Origin: Tardiphaga sp. vice304
GTDB lineage: Bacteria; Pseudomonadota; Alphaproteobacteria; Rhizobiales; Xanthobacteraceae
NCBI RefSeq assembly: GCF_007018905.1
Contig: NZ_CP041402.1
Coordinates: forward strand, 248,001-312,000
Length of the DNA: 64,000 nucleotides
Reading direction: 5' to 3'
Every line of letters begins with the position of its first letter. Within the stretch, counting starts at the first letter, position 1. Below are positions 51,333 to 61,258 of this stretch, piece after piece. Position numbers and translations under genes: made by a program. The notes under the pieces were generated by a model. It ran no database searches. It was not told the origin of the DNA and saw only the letters and a program-made list of their open reading frames with translations.

Positions 51333-52418
51333 ATGACCACACGCCGCACTTTCCTGAAAGGCCTCGCCGGCCTGAGCTTCTGCAGCTGCGGCATGCTCGA
51401 TGCCGCACATGCGCAACAGCAGGCGCCGCGCCGCTTGCCCGTGATGGTCGGCGGCAAGCGCGTCAAGACCATCGACGTTCATGCGCATTGTCTGTTTCAT
51501 GAATCGCTCGAGCTGATGGGCGACGAGGTCGCCGGCATTCTGCCGCCGACCAAGGGCCAGCAAGAACATTTCATTGTGATGCAAGACCGCCTGCGCGCGA
51601 TGGACGCCATGGGGATCGACATGCAGGTGCTGTCGATCAACCCTTACTGGTATCGCAAAGACCGCGACCTTTCGGCCAGGATCGTTCAGATCAACAACGA
51701 GAAGCTCGCTGAGCTGTGCGCCTCGCAGCCCGATCGATTTGCCGCCTTTGCGTCGCTGTCACTGCAGCATCCCGACCTCGCTGTCCAGGAGCTCGAGGAC
51801 GCGGTGAAGAAGAAGGGCCTCAAGGGCGCCGCCGTCGGCGCCAACGTGGAAGGCGCCGACTTCTCCAATCCCCGCTTTCATCCGGTCTGGGCGAAAGCCG
51901 AAGAACTCGGAGCCACACTGTTCATTCATCCGTATCGGCTGGGCGAGCTGTCGTCCCGCTTCAAGGGCAATGGCTGGCTGGCCAACGTGATCGGAAATCC
52001 GCTCGACACGACGATTGCGCTCCAACGCCTCATTTTCGATGGCGTGCTGGACAAATTTCCGAAGCTCAAGGTGCTGTCAGCTCACGGCGGCGGATATCTG
52101 CCGTCCTATGCGCCGCGCTCCGACCATGCGTGCTTCGTCTCGCCAAAGAACTGCGATCCTGCCATTCAGCTGAAGAAGAAACCCACCGAGTATCTCAATC
52201 AGATGTATTTCGACTCCCTGGTCTTCACGCCGGAAGCGCTTCGGCATCTAGCCGCGCAGGTCGGCGCGAGCCAGCTTATGCTCGGCACCGACCAGCCAAT
52301 CCCTTGGGAGGAGCATCCCGTCGACCACGTGTTCGCGACGGACAGTCTGAGCGAGAGTGAGAAGATCGCGATCCTGGGCGGAAATGCTGCGCAACTGCTC
52401 GGCATCAAGACCGGCTAA
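51333..52418 (+). CDS. Tat-exported ACMSD-like amidohydrolase
   Basis: This 361-residue protein has a textbook twin-arginine signal 'TTRRTFLKGLAGLSFCSCG' followed by an amidohydrolase_2 barrel. The barrel shows 'IDVHAHCLF' (metal motif), 'ATLFIHPYRLGE', 'KVLSAHGGGYLPSYAPRSDHA' and 'LMLGTDQPIPWEEHP'. Relatives in the cytoplasm decarboxylate or hydrolyse aromatic acids; export of a folded metalloenzyme of this group is unusual. ATG 51333 opens the Tat signal, after a G-rich ribosome site. Confidence 0.88.
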   Translation: MTTRRTFLKGLAGLSFCSCGMLDAAHAQQQAPRRLPVMVGGKRVKTIDVHAHCLFHESLELMGDEVAGILPPTKGQQEHFIVMQDRLRAMDAMGIDMQVLSINPYWYRKDRDLSARIVQINNEKLAELCASQPDRFAAFASLSLQHPDLAVQELEDAVKKKGLKGAAVGANVEGADFSNPRFHPVWAKAEELGATLFIHPYRLGELSSRFKGNGWLANVIGNPLDTTIALQRLIFDGVLDKFPKLKVLSAHGGGYLPSYAPRSDHACFVSPKNCDPAIQLKKKPTEYLNQMYFDSLVFTPEALRHLAAQVGASQLMLGTDQPIPWEEHPVDHVFATDSLSESEKIAILGGNAAQLLGIKTG

Positions 52419-52631
52419 GCGTCAACGACGAATGTGTTTTTTGTCACCCAGGGCTGGCCACGATCGTCGTCACCCGTGAAATCGGAGGCATCGGCGCGCT
52501 TGAGAACCGTGTCGGCTGACCTCTGGCTTCCCGTAATTTCGCGAATTGAGAAAATAAGGATGGTCATGATTACATCGAAACTTCCGCGCAGCTAGCCTGC
52601 CTAGCGAAAGATCGCGCTTTCCGTCAGCGTC

Positions 52632-53405
52632 ATGCTCGAGAGCTGGACCGACGACAGCGCGCCCGGCATCGGGCCGATGGGCAATCAGCTGAAAGCCGGC
52701 GTGCTCGACCTGCAAGGCCAGTCCTGGGCGGCCTTATCGTCTCGAGGTTGGCGCATGGCGCCTGCTCGACACGCTTGCCGTCGCCGACGTCAAAGCAGTT
52801 TTCTATGTCAGTGGCATTCTCGCCGAGCTTTATCCGCCGCTGATGAAGGCGATCGTCGCTGCCCGACACCACATCTCCGCGCACAGCTGGGGCCAAAATA
52901 TCGTGCCAGCCTATCAGACGCGGGACGAAGAGAAGGCAGATCTGCTCAAGTGCATCAACGCAATTGAGCAGTCTCCCACAGGCGCCCCCGCGGCTGGATC
53001 AGCCCACGCTGCAAGCCAAGCCAGCGCACGTCCGAGTTGTTGGCCTAGGCAGGTTTTGCTTGGCATGGCGACATCTTTAACAGCGACATGCCCTACCCGC
53101 TCGAGACTTCGGCCGACTCATTGATGGCGGTGCTGTTCACCCTGGAAGTGAACGACATGTCCCTCTACATCTGCTACGGTAACGAACCGGAAGCCTTCAC
53201 GCGCGTGTTGCGACAAATCATCGAGAATGTGAACAGCATGTCCCGGACGCCGTTCTGCCTAGACATTACCGTCCACGCCCATGTCTTCGGGCGTCCCTTC
53301 GGCGCGATCGAATTTGCCAAATCGCTGGACCTGGCAAAGCGGCACACGACGACGTGGCTGACCAACCACGCCGAACTGGCAAATCGATTCGCGGAGGCGG
53401 TCTGA
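52632..53405 (+). pseudogene. Broken polysaccharide-deacetylase-fold gene
   Basis: Homology is spread over several frames. Pieces seen are 'SWTDDSAPGIGPMGNQL', then (shifted) 'VGAWRLLDTLAVADVKAVFY' and 'KAIVAARHHISAHSWGQNIVP', and after an in-frame TAG 'AGFAWHGDIFNSDMPYPLE'. A final readable stretch runs from 53088 to 53405. These are the segments of a NodB-type deacetylase (alternative substrates include allantoin-like amides). At least two frameshifts and one stop make it non-functional. Confidence 0.78.
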
Positions 53406-53433
53406 GAGCGACCGAACGAATCCCCCCTGGCCG

Positions 53434-54300
53434 TCACGACGCGCTACCGGTCGGCGACCATCCATAGGTCTTCGTACAGGCGCCACCCATCAGCATCGCA
53501 CGCTCCGCGTCACTGATGCGGCTGGTGTTGCGAAAGCACTCGACGGCCTGCTGGTAGTCGACGATGGAGATTGCGCGCGTCCAGTCGGTGCCCCAAAGGC
53601 AGCGATCAAATCCCCAGGCGTCGAACACGCGGGCGAGTGGATCCCAGATGTCCGGAAACGGATACGGCTGCCGCGACAGCGTACAGGCGCCGCTCACCTT
53701 GATCACGACGTTGGTGCGCTCGGCAAGCTTGAGCACCTTCGGCAGATGACCCCAGGGATCCCGCGCCGGGGGCTGCTGCGGCAATTGCATGATGCCGAGA
53801 TGATCGAGAACGAATCGGACGTTGGGATGACGGCTGATCACCGCAATTCCGGCATCAAGATTGTCCCAGCAAAGCATATTGACGGGAAAGTCATGACGAA
53901 CGGCTTCCCGGAGGATGCGGTCGAGGCCGGGGTCGGCAGGATCGCGCCGCTCGTCCTTGGTCAGCATGATGCGGATGCCCACTGCGCCTGGCGTGCTCTT
54001 CCATTCGGCAATGACGTCGGCAACGTTGCGATCATCGGGATCGACCGGCTTGACGATGGCGATCCGGCCGGGATGGGCTCGCTGCACGTCCACGGCGTAA
54101 CTGCCGTCATAGCGATACATCGAAAACGGCGAGACCAAAATCGCGCCATCGACAACGACCTCGTCCATTGCCGCCACCATCTCGTCGCCCGTCGCGTGAT
54201 CAGGCCAGTCCGGCACGATGTGCCAGGGGCGCCCGGGCGAATTCGCCTCATAAGCGTGAACCTGAGAGTCGATGATTTTCACCGGCGCTTTCCTTTGCAT
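53434..54300 (-). CDS. TIM-barrel amidohydrolase (amidohydrolase_2; PDC-lactonase-like)
   Basis: This 288-residue protein has 'KIIDSQVHAYEANSPGRPW' (metal motif Q-x-H), 'VRFVLDHLGIMQLP', 'NVVIKVSGACTLS' and Asp in 'RCLWGTDWTRA'. This is the pattern of 2-pyrone-4,6-dicarboxylate lactonase and related lactone hydrolases. Cytoplasmic, with no signal. It is convergent with the broken deacetylase gene and flanked by IS3 debris upstream, so it may have lost its original operon. Confidence 0.85.
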   Translation of the reverse strand: MQRKAPVKIIDSQVHAYEANSPGRPWHIVPDWPDHATGDEMVAAMDEVVVDGAILVSPFSMYRYDGSYAVDVQRAHPGRIAIVKPVDPDDRNVADVIAEWKSTPGAVGIRIMLTKDERRDPADPGLDRILREAVRHDFPVNMLCWDNLDAGIAVISRHPNVRFVLDHLGIMQLPQQPPARDPWGHLPKVLKLAERTNVVIKVSGACTLSRQPYPFPDIWDPLARVFDAWGFDRCLWGTDWTRAISIVDYQQAVECFRNTSRISDAERAMLMGGACTKTYGWSPTGSAS

Positions 54301-54477
54301 TTTCTCACACGGACGCGACGCGCGGTCACGATGCCGGTTTCTTCCATGGCGGGGCGAACGCTATCCAACAATCCGCGTGAGGTGAATGCCACGGTCTCGG
54401 TATCCACCCCTACGTCGATTCGAGCCGATACCAAAGTCGGGCTGGGTCCAGGGCCATGCCGGTGTCCGGTGATTACG

Positions 54478-54885
54478 ATTGAAAGACACATTCGTTCTGA
54501 CAACGGCTCAGAGTTCGCTGCAAAAGCTGTGCAAGACTGGATCGCGGCGGTGGGTGCGAAGACCGCCTACATCATGCCAGGCAGCCCATGGGAGAATGGC
54601 TTCATCGAGTCATTCAATGCGCGGCTTAGCGACGAGCTTTTGGACGGCGAGATCTTCTACTCACTGGCCGAGGCTAGGATCGTGATTGAAAGTTGGCGTC
54701 GGCATTAAAACACCGTCCGCCCTCACGGCTCGCTGGGTTATAGGCTACCAACCCCGAGGTCTTCGTGCCCGCAATGACCGCGCGGTCGGCTTCGCAACCC
54801 TCATCAGCTACGCCGACGCGCTGGCACCCAATTCACCCATGCACTAACATCCCAACTGGACCCGTCAGTGGGGGCCGATCATCCA
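54478..54885 (+). mobile_element. IS3-family transposase OrfB C-terminal remnant
   Basis: The frame reads 'IERHIRSDNGSEFAAKAVQDWI', 'GSPWENGFIESFNARLSDELLDGEIF' and 'EARIVIESWRRH', the rve/DDE end of IS3-type transposases, then a TAA where the family has Tyr. 'NTVRPHGSLGYR' continues after it. The stretch near 54855-54885 resembles an IS3-type terminus (GGACC...GTGGGGGC). No N-terminal half is present; it is a dead remnant. Confidence 0.85.
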
Positions 54886-55083
54886 TGCCGCAGCCGGAGG
54901 TCCATTTTGCCTCTCGTCTCTCAATGGCACCAGAATGCTTGGAACCAGCCAGCATTCTGATGCAGAACCAAGCTCATTGAGAAAGCCTGCGCCTCCCCAA
55001 GGCTCGCGAAATACCGGGTCTTCGTCGTCCTGCGGAATGCCCGGGACAGCCGCCCTCGCGCGTGGCAGCCGGGGTATCGACGG

Positions 55084-55746
55084 TCATGGCGCCAGTTCCA
55101 GATAGGGCTCGAAAGCTTCGATGGAAACTTTCAACGTAGGATCGCCATCCGCGCCCCAAAGCTCTGCGCTATCGAACACGACAGTATAGAGCCACTGCGG
55201 ATTTTCGCCGTTGTCATGGGCCGCGGTATCGGGAAATACATGGCAGCCGTGGACGCGTTCGATCCCGCCGAGATGACCGCGTACGTAGCGTGGCAGCCGC
55301 GTGTGCGTAGCCGGATGGATATTCCTGACACGCACGCGATCGCCGACCTTGAACACCGCAGGCGCTGGCGCCGTGCGGCCAAACACGCCGCGCACCATCA
55401 CGCGTTCGACCTGGTCGCGCGTGAAGCCGCCGTGCTTTAGAGTCTTTGGCGCTTCGACTTTATGGCCCGCCTCGATCTCCTCGACGGTTACATATCCCTT
55501 GGCCGCGAGCACGTCCTCCAGGCCAAGCAGCCACTTCTGATAGTAGCTGCTCGACAGATAGACATCGGGCGGTAGCGTCTCGCGATAGAAGCGCGAAGCA
55601 TCGATATTGAAGGCGCCAGCCGCGCCCATGGCGCGCACCATCGCCAGCACACGGCCTTCCCACTCCTCATGAAACATCGGCTCATTCGGCTCGGCCTCGA
55701 CCTTGCCGAAGCCGTCCATGCCGCCCATGTCGTGAACGCCGTTCAT
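55084..55746 (-). CDS. nthB: Nitrile hydratase subunit beta
   Basis: This 220-residue protein begins with the diagnostic '[17 protein letters not shown]' and continues '[19 protein letters not shown]', '[17 protein letters not shown]' and the C-terminal SH3-like part '[23 protein letters not shown]'. It forms the non-metal half of the enzyme that hydrates nitriles to amides. It overlaps nthA by ATGA. It is last in the operon; no activator (cobalt-insertion protein) or amidase gene follows before IS debris. Confidence 0.95.
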   Translation of the reverse strand: MNGVHDMGGMDGFGKVEAEPNEPMFHEEWEGRVLAMVRAMGAAGAFNIDASRFYRETLPPDVYLSSSYYQKWLLGLEDVLAAKGYVTVEEIEAGHKVEAPKTLKHGGFTRDQVERVMVRGVFGRTAPAPAVFKVGDRVRVRNIHPATHTRLPRYVRGHLGGIERVHGCHVFPDTAAHDNGENPQWLYTVVFDSAELWGADGDPTLKVSIEAFEPYLELAP

Positions 55747-56366
55747 GATGACACTCCTGGCGCCTGCGCGAGTCCCGTCCCGATCATCGAGTCGCGCGAG
55801 ACCAGTTCGGCAAGCTGCGTCTCGCTCCAGCCTTCCGTGCCCTCCGGCCGCATCGGCAGCACCAGGAAGCGGGTTTCCGCGGTGGAATCCCAGACGCGGA
55901 TCTCGACGTCCTTCGGCAGGCTGACACCGAAATCCAAGAGCACCCCGCGCGGATCCTTCACCGCACGCGAGCGGTACGGCGCGGCCTTGTACCAGACCGG
56001 CGGCAAGCCAAGCATTTCCCAGGGGTAACAGGAGCACAGCGTGCAAACGACCATGTTGTGACGTTGCGGAGTGTTCTCGACCACGACGAGATGATCGCCG
56101 ACCCGGCCAAGCGCACCGATGGCCTTGCTGCCGTCTTCCAACAGCGCCTGGCGGAATGCCGGATCGGTCCATGCTCTGGCCACGACCTGCGCGCCGTTTC
56201 GCGGCCCGATCCGGGTCTCGTAGGCCTGGATGATGTCGTCCAGCGCGGCGGAATCGACATAGCCCTTTTCGGTCAGGATCGTCTCGAGCGCCCGCACGCG
56301 CAATTCGGTCTCCGAAAGCTCGGAATGATCGTGATCATGGTGATGGTCGTGATGATTCTTGGTCAT
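55743..56366 (-). CDS. nthA: Nitrile hydratase subunit alpha, cobalt type
   Basis: This 207-residue protein has the metal motif Cys108-Thr-Leu-Cys111-Ser112-Cys113 in '[19 protein letters not shown]'. The Thr after the first Cys identifies the cobalt (not iron) class; the two later cysteines are normally oxidised. The N-terminus carries the His/Asp-rich run '[10 protein letters not shown]' (residues 5-14), which could bind cobalt. It lies 69 bases after the livF-type gene in an operon with a nitrilase and an importer. Confidence 0.95.
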   Translation of the reverse strand: MTKNHHDHHHDHDHSELSETELRVRALETILTEKGYVDSAALDDIIQAYETRIGPRNGAQVVARAWTDPAFRQALLEDGSKAIGALGRVGDHLVVVENTPQRHNMVVCTLCSCYPWEMLGLPPVWYKAAPYRSRAVKDPRGVLLDFGVSLPKDVEIRVWDSTAETRFLVLPMRPEGTEGWSETQLAELVSRDSMIGTGLAQAPGVSS

Positions 56367-56435
56367 GCTGTTACCATTGCGCCTGAAATTTCACCCGAAT
56401 CTACACGGATCTGGCGGCCAGGCAACGCGTACCGG

Positions 56436-57140
56436 TCAGGACGCGACACCGAGAAAATCCCGCGCCATCGCCGGGTTGGCGGACAGTTCCGCGGGCGTCC
56501 CTTCGAACACGACGTGGCCGTTGTTCAGACCGTAGACGCGGTTGGCGAAGCTCAGCGCTGCCGCGACATTCTGCTCGACCACGATCATGGTGCGGCCTTC
56601 GGCAGCGAGATTACGGGCCACCGTGACCAGATCGCGCACGATCAGGGGTGCGAGGCCTTCAAACGGCTCGTCGAGCAGGATGATGCGGGCGTCGCGGATC
56701 AGCGCACGCGCAATGGCCAGCATCTGCTGCTCGCCGCCGGACAGCGACCGCCCCGCCGACTTGCGCCGCTCCTTGAGACGCGGGAATACTTCGTAGATGC
56801 GATCGTAGCTCCAGGCGTTTGGCGCGGTCAGCGCCGCAATGCGCAGGTTTTCCTCGACGGTGAGGCCGCCAAAGATCGCCCGCTCCTCGGGCACCAGCTG
56901 CACGCCCATGCCGGCGATGGCCGACGGCGGCAGGCCGTTGATCTCCTTGCCGTCGAGGCGGATGGCGCCGCTCCGCGGCGACAAAACGCCCATGATCGAG
57001 CGCAGCGTGGTGGTCTTGCCGGCGCCGTTTCGGCCGAGCAACGCCACCACCTCACCCTGCTCGACCCGCAGCGACGTGTCGAACAGGACGTGGGAATCGC
57101 CATACAGCGTATTGATGCGGTCGACTTCAAGCAGGCTCAT
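56436..57140 (-). CDS. livF: Branched-chain-type ABC transporter ATPase (LivF)
   Basis: This 234-residue ATPase has 'LLEVDRINTLYGDSHVLFDT', Walker A 'LLGRNGAGKTTTLRSI', 'VPEERAIFGGLTVEENLRIA', signature 'LSGGEQQMLAIARAL' and Walker B 'IILLDEPFEGLAP'. The sequence type is that of branched-chain amino acid, urea and amide importers. The start at 57140 (MSLLEVDR) overlaps the end of the LivM-LivG gene by 14 bases. Confidence 0.93.
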   Translation of the reverse strand: MSLLEVDRINTLYGDSHVLFDTSLRVEQGEVVALLGRNGAGKTTTLRSIMGVLSPRSGAIRLDGKEINGLPPSAIAGMGVQLVPEERAIFGGLTVEENLRIAALTAPNAWSYDRIYEVFPRLKERRKSAGRSLSGGEQQMLAIARALIRDARIILLDEPFEGLAPLIVRDLVTVARNLAAEGRTMIVVEQNVAAALSFANRVYGLNNGHVVFEGTPAELSANPAMARDFLGVAS

Positions 57141-58992
57141 GTGCGTGCAGCCCTCCGAGATAGGCGTCCTGAACCGCCGGGTTGCGACGGATTTCATCGG
57201 CCGTGCCGTCCGCCAGCAACCGGCCCTCGTAGAGCACGGTGATGCGTTCGGCGAGGCCGAAGATGGCGTCGAGATCGTGCTCGACGATGACGACAGTGCG
57301 CGATCGGCCGATATCGCGGATGAAGGCGCATGTCGCGGCACGCTCCGCCGGGCTCATGCCGGCCAGCGGCTCGTCGAGCAGCAAGACATTCGGACTGGTC
57401 GCCAGCGCCATGCCGATCTCCAGCCGGCGCTTCTCGCCGTACGCCAAGACATGCGCGGGCGTATCCGCCCGCTCAACCAGGTTAAGCAACACCAGGACCG
57501 ACTCGATCTGCGCTTCCACCTTCGGCAGGCTGTCGTCGGAGCGCAGCAGATCGAACCGCAGCGGACCACGGCCGCGCGCCAGCGCGGCGATACGCAGGTT
57601 CTTGCGCACGCTGAGGTTCGGAAACAGCTGGTTCAACTGATTGCTCTTGGCGATTCCAAGCTGTGCGGCGCGGCTTGCACCGACCCCCGTGACCTTCTCG
57701 CCGAACAGCAGCACCTCGCCAGACGACGGCCGGACCTCGTCAAGCAGCATCTTGAACAGCGTCGACTTGCCGGCGCCGTTGGGGCCAATCACTGCATGAA
57801 TCGAGCCGCGGCGCACCTTGAACGAGACGCCGTCGACGGCTTTCAGCCCGCCAAAGTGCCGCGCCAGCGCGCGCGCTTCGAGAGCGATCTCGCCGTCGCC
57901 GGTCGCTGGTTCAGCGAGCGGCAGGGTGACGTCGGTGATCCCGGCTACAACACTTGGGGCAGTATCAACATTGTGCGCCTCAATTGCCTCAGTTTTCGCC
58001 TCCGCGGCGCGCAGGGCCACGAGATTTCGCCGTTCGTTCCACCAGTGGGCTATCTCGCCACAGATGCCGCGGCGCAGCCCGATTACCAACACGATGAAAG
58101 CGATGCCGAGTACCAGCTTCCAAAGCGTGGCGAGGCCGGGAATAAGCTGCAGATTATCCCGCAGCCACAGCCACACCGCGGCGCCGACCAGCGGCCCGAC
58201 CAGCGTGCCGGCGCCGCCGACGATGGTCTGCACCACCAACTGCCCGGAGGTCTCCAGCGCGAACGCGTCCGGCGGCATGTAGCTCTGGAACGAGCCCAGC
58301 AGTCCGCCGGCGAGTCCGGCATAAAGGGCAGCAATCACAAAGGCGGTCAGTTTGTAGGCCGGCACGTTGTGGCCGAGCATGGCAACGCGGCCGGTGTTTT
58401 CCTTGATCGCCAGCAGGACAGCGCCGACTGGCGAGCCGACGATGCGCCGCGCCAGCACGTAGCCCAGGAAGTAGACCACCGCGAACAGCACGTACATCGG
58501 CAGCCCGGCGCTGACGCGAATGGCGTTGGCGCCAAAGCCGAGAGTCGGCACCGGCACGCCGGGAATGCCGTTCTCGCCGCCGGTATAATCCGACAACGGC
58601 GAGTTCTCGATGAAATAGGCCATCTGGCCGAAGGCCAGCGTGATCATGGTGAAATAGATGCCGATCCGCCGCACAGCGAACCAGCCGACCAGCAGGCCGA
58701 ACAGGCCCGCAGCGATCGTGCCCGCGAGCAATGCGAGCCAGACGCTGCCCAGCGCGCCGGACACCAGCAGATAGGCGGTGACGAAACCGCCGACGCCGTA
58801 GAACGCCGCTTGGCCGAAGGACAACAGGCCGGTGAGGCCGAAGAGGATGTCGAAGCCGAGGCCGATCAGGCCCCAGTTCAGCACCCGCGTCAGCAGGTCG
58901 GTGGAGAAGCCGAGCGGCTTCAGCACCACCGGTGCGGCAATCAGCGTGAGCAGGACGGCGAATTCCGACAAATAGCTTCGAGCCCGCTTCAT
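57127..58992 (-). CDS. Fused ABC permease-ATPase (LivM-LivG)
   Basis: This 621-residue fusion has an N-terminal LivM-type permease of about 330 residues ('LNWGLIGLGFDILFGLTGLLSFGQAAFYGVGGF', 'GSPVGAVLLAIKENTGRVAMLGHNV'). An about 50-residue linker leads to a LivG-type ATPase with Walker A 'IGPNGAGKSTLFKML', signature-like 'LAYGEKRRLEIGMALA' and Walker B 'LLLDEPLAGMSP'. Fusion of these two subunits occurs in several proteobacteria. The start at 58992 overlaps livH by ATGA. Confidence 0.92.
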   Translation of the reverse strand: MKRARSYLSEFAVLLTLIAAPVVLKPLGFSTDLLTRVLNWGLIGLGFDILFGLTGLLSFGQAAFYGVGGFVTAYLLVSGALGSVWLALLAGTIAAGLFGLLVGWFAVRRIGIYFTMITLAFGQMAYFIENSPLSDYTGGENGIPGVPVPTLGFGANAIRVSAGLPMYVLFAVVYFLGYVLARRIVGSPVGAVLLAIKENTGRVAMLGHNVPAYKLTAFVIAALYAGLAGGLLGSFQSYMPPDAFALETSGQLVVQTIVGGAGTLVGPLVGAAVWLWLRDNLQLIPGLATLWKLVLGIAFIVLVIGLRRGICGEIAHWWNERRNLVALRAAEAKTEAIEAHNVDTAPSVVAGITDVTLPLAEPATGDGEIALEARALARHFGGLKAVDGVSFKVRRGSIHAVIGPNGAGKSTLFKMLLDEVRPSSGEVLLFGEKVTGVGASRAAQLGIAKSNQLNQLFPNLSVRKNLRIAALARGRGPLRFDLLRSDDSLPKVEAQIESVLVLLNLVERADTPAHVLAYGEKRRLEIGMALATSPNVLLLDEPLAGMSPAERAATCAFIRDIGRSRTVVIVEHDLDAIFGLAERITVLYEGRLLADGTADEIRRNPAVQDAYLGGLHAHEPA

Positions 58993-59864
58993 GCCCGGCC
59001 TTCCGAGCCAAACAGGCCCTGCGGCCGCATCACCAGCAGTAGCGCCATCAGCGCATACAGCATGACTTCGGAGTAGGAGGAGTTGAAGGCGCTGGTCAGG
59101 CTGATGATCTCGCCGGCGATCAGGCCACCGACAATGGCGCCGGGAAACGAGCCGAGACCACCGAGCACGATAACCACGAAGGACTGCGCCATGAAGTTGG
59201 AGCCCATGTCTGGGGACACCGCCACCACCGGCGCATACAGCATGCCGGCGAGACCGACCGCCACGACGCCTATGGCGAACACCAGCAGGAAAGCGCGCCG
59301 CACATTGATGCCGAGAATGCCGACCATGCCGGGGTTCTCGATACCGGCGCGAACCACCAGGCCCATCGAGGTTCGGTACAACACGAGGTAAAGGCTGAGC
59401 AGCAGTCCGGCGATGATCGCGATCAGCTGCAACCGGTAGGTCGGATAGATCAGGAAGCCGAGCTGCGTGGCGCCCTGCCCCCAGGACGGCACCGGTACGC
59501 GCTGCGCGTTGCCGCCGAAGCCAGCCCGGAGGCACTCCACCAGCACGATGCCGACGCCGTAGGTGACCAGGATCTGGTCCTCGTGCGGGCGGTCGTAGAA
59601 GTAGCGGATGATGACGCGCTCCAGCAGGAAGCCTAGCGCCAGCATAAAGCTACAGCCGACGACGATCGCCAGTACGAAGGACGACGTATATTGCAGCAGC
59701 ACGAAGACGGTGTAGGCCCCCACGGCGAACAGCGCGCCGTGGGCAAAGTTGAGCACGCCGAGCGTACCGAGGATGATCGTCAGGCCGCTACTGACCAGAG
59801 CCAGCAGCGTGCCGAGAGCCAAGCCGTTGAAGGCCTGAGAGATGAGAACGAGCCAGCTTGGCAT
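58989..59864 (-). CDS. livH: Branched-chain-type ABC transporter permease (LivH)
   Basis: This 291-residue protein has the family start 'QAFNGLALGTLLALVSSGLTIILGTLGVLNFAHGALFAVGAY' (an about 42-residue stretch), then 'VRAGIENPGMVGILGINVRRAFLLVFAIG' and 'VVIVLGGLGSFPGAIVGGLIAG'. It forms the channel with the LivM half of the next gene. The start at 59864 is set by the conserved N-terminus. Confidence 0.93.
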   Translation of the reverse strand: MPSWLVLISQAFNGLALGTLLALVSSGLTIILGTLGVLNFAHGALFAVGAYTVFVLLQYTSSFVLAIVVGCSFMLALGFLLERVIIRYFYDRPHEDQILVTYGVGIVLVECLRAGFGGNAQRVPVPSWGQGATQLGFLIYPTYRLQLIAIIAGLLLSLYLVLYRTSMGLVVRAGIENPGMVGILGINVRRAFLLVFAIGVVAVGLAGMLYAPVVAVSPDMGSNFMAQSFVVIVLGGLGSFPGAIVGGLIAGEIISLTSAFNSSYSEVMLYALMALLLVMRPQGLFGSEGRA

Positions 59865-59872
59865 GACGATCC

Positions 59873-61189
59873 TTAGGTGTAGGGGCCGAGCTTGCAGCCG
59901 AATAAGTCGGGTGAATTCATTACGCTCTCGCCGTCGACAATCTCGACGATGTCGTAGAAGTCTTCCTTGTGCTTCATCTCCGATGGCTTCTTGCCGCGCA
60001 GGATCGGGATCGGTCGCACCATCTGGTGATCCTCGGCGCGGAAATACACCTTGCCGATGGTCGTTTCGTAAGGCTGCGCCTTGGAGTTCTCCATCGCCTT
60101 GATGACGTCGACCGGATTGAATGTGTTGGCGCGCTCCACAGACATTGCCCACAGATAGGTCTGCATGTAGCCGATATGCGCGCCCCAGCGCGGATAGTAC
60201 TTGTTCTGTGCAACGAAGGCTTCCACGAATGTCTTGGCGAGCGGGTAGTTGTCCTGCATGCCGAACCAGAAATCGCAGCTGCCGTATACGCCCTGCATAA
60301 TCTCCGCGCCGAGCTCCTTATCCTGGAACGACGACAGGTTGGGCACCACAAGCTTCATGCGCTTGAGCACACCGAACTGTTCGGCCTGCTTGGTGGAGGC
60401 GACGGCGTCGCCGCCGAACGCGATGTTGACGAATACGTCCGCGCCGCTGTTGGCGATGTTGAGAAGAGCCGAGGAGTAATCGGTGGTGCCGAGCGGCACG
60501 ACTTCCTTGGCGACCTGCTTCCAGCCCTGCTCCGTCGAGAACTTGGCGAAGCTGTCGTAGACCGTATGGCCGTAAGTGTAGTCGGGCACCAGGAAGGCCA
60601 TCTTGATGTTCTTGCCGAGCGCCTTGGCAACCACCGGCGCGAGGCCCTTGGCGGCCATGTAGGCATTCTGCTGCGAACGGAAGCCGTAGCGCTGGCAGTT
60701 CTTGCCGGTGATGTCGTTGGAGCCGGCGATGCCGACCATGTAGAGCACCTTCTCGCGCGAGCCGAGCTCTTCTAGCGCGATCGCGCTGGCTGATGACACC
60801 GAGCCGGACACCATGATCGCCTTATCGCGCTGGATGAACTGGGTGGCGCTCTGCACGTCGAGGTTGGGCTTACCCTCGGTGTCCGATACCTTGTGGCGGA
60901 TCTGACGGCCGAGCACGCCCTTGCCCTTCAGGCCCCACTTCTGCGCGATATCGCCGCCGGCATTGATCTGCGCGATCGCCAGCTCATAACCGAGCTTGAG
61001 ATCGCCACCGTCGCCGGAGAATACGCCGGTCAGGGGAATGGTGAGGCCGACGAACACCGAGTCGGCGGTGACGCCTTCCGGGAAGGTGCCGATGGTGGCG
61101 GGCGACTGTGCAAAAGCGCTTCGGGGAAGCATCAAGCCGGCGGTGGCACCGACTCCTCCGAGCAACAACTGCCGACGGTCAAACTGCAT
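59873..61189 (-). CDS. ABC substrate-binding protein (Liv/amide type)
   Basis: This 438-residue exported protein has a twin-arginine-like signal 'DRRQLLLGGVGATAGLMLPRSAFA'. A type I periplasmic-binding fold follows ('VFVGLTIPLTGVFSGDG', 'GGDIAQKWGLKGKGVLGRQI', 'FLVPDYTYGHTVYDSFAKF', 'WGAHIGYMQTYLWAMSVERA'). It resembles binding proteins for branched-chain amino acids, amides and urea; in this operon, nitriles or amides are plausible ligands. It is eight bases upstream of livH. Confidence 0.92.
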   Translation of the reverse strand: MQFDRRQLLLGGVGATAGLMLPRSAFAQSPATIGTFPEGVTADSVFVGLTIPLTGVFSGDGGDLKLGYELAIAQINAGGDIAQKWGLKGKGVLGRQIRHKVSDTEGKPNLDVQSATQFIQRDKAIMVSGSVSSASAIALEELGSREKVLYMVGIAGSNDITGKNCQRYGFRSQQNAYMAAKGLAPVVAKALGKNIKMAFLVPDYTYGHTVYDSFAKFSTEQGWKQVAKEVVPLGTTDYSSALLNIANSGADVFVNIAFGGDAVASTKQAEQFGVLKRMKLVVPNLSSFQDKELGAEIMQGVYGSCDFWFGMQDNYPLAKTFVEAFVAQNKYYPRWGAHIGYMQTYLWAMSVERANTFNPVDVIKAMENSKAQPYETTIGKVYFRAEDHQMVRPIPILRGKKPSEMKHKEDFYDIVEIVDGESVMNSPDLFGCKLGPYT

Positions 61190-61258
61190 GACACACCTCT
61201 ATGTTCAATCACGGCCGCCATTGGCCGATGAAAATCGATGGGGACAGGACCCTAAAAA

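Noticed and set aside
56839..59076. 745-residue plus-strand open frame across the Liv genes
   Set aside because: Antisense to two clearly coding genes; its sequence is compositionally biased and matches no family.
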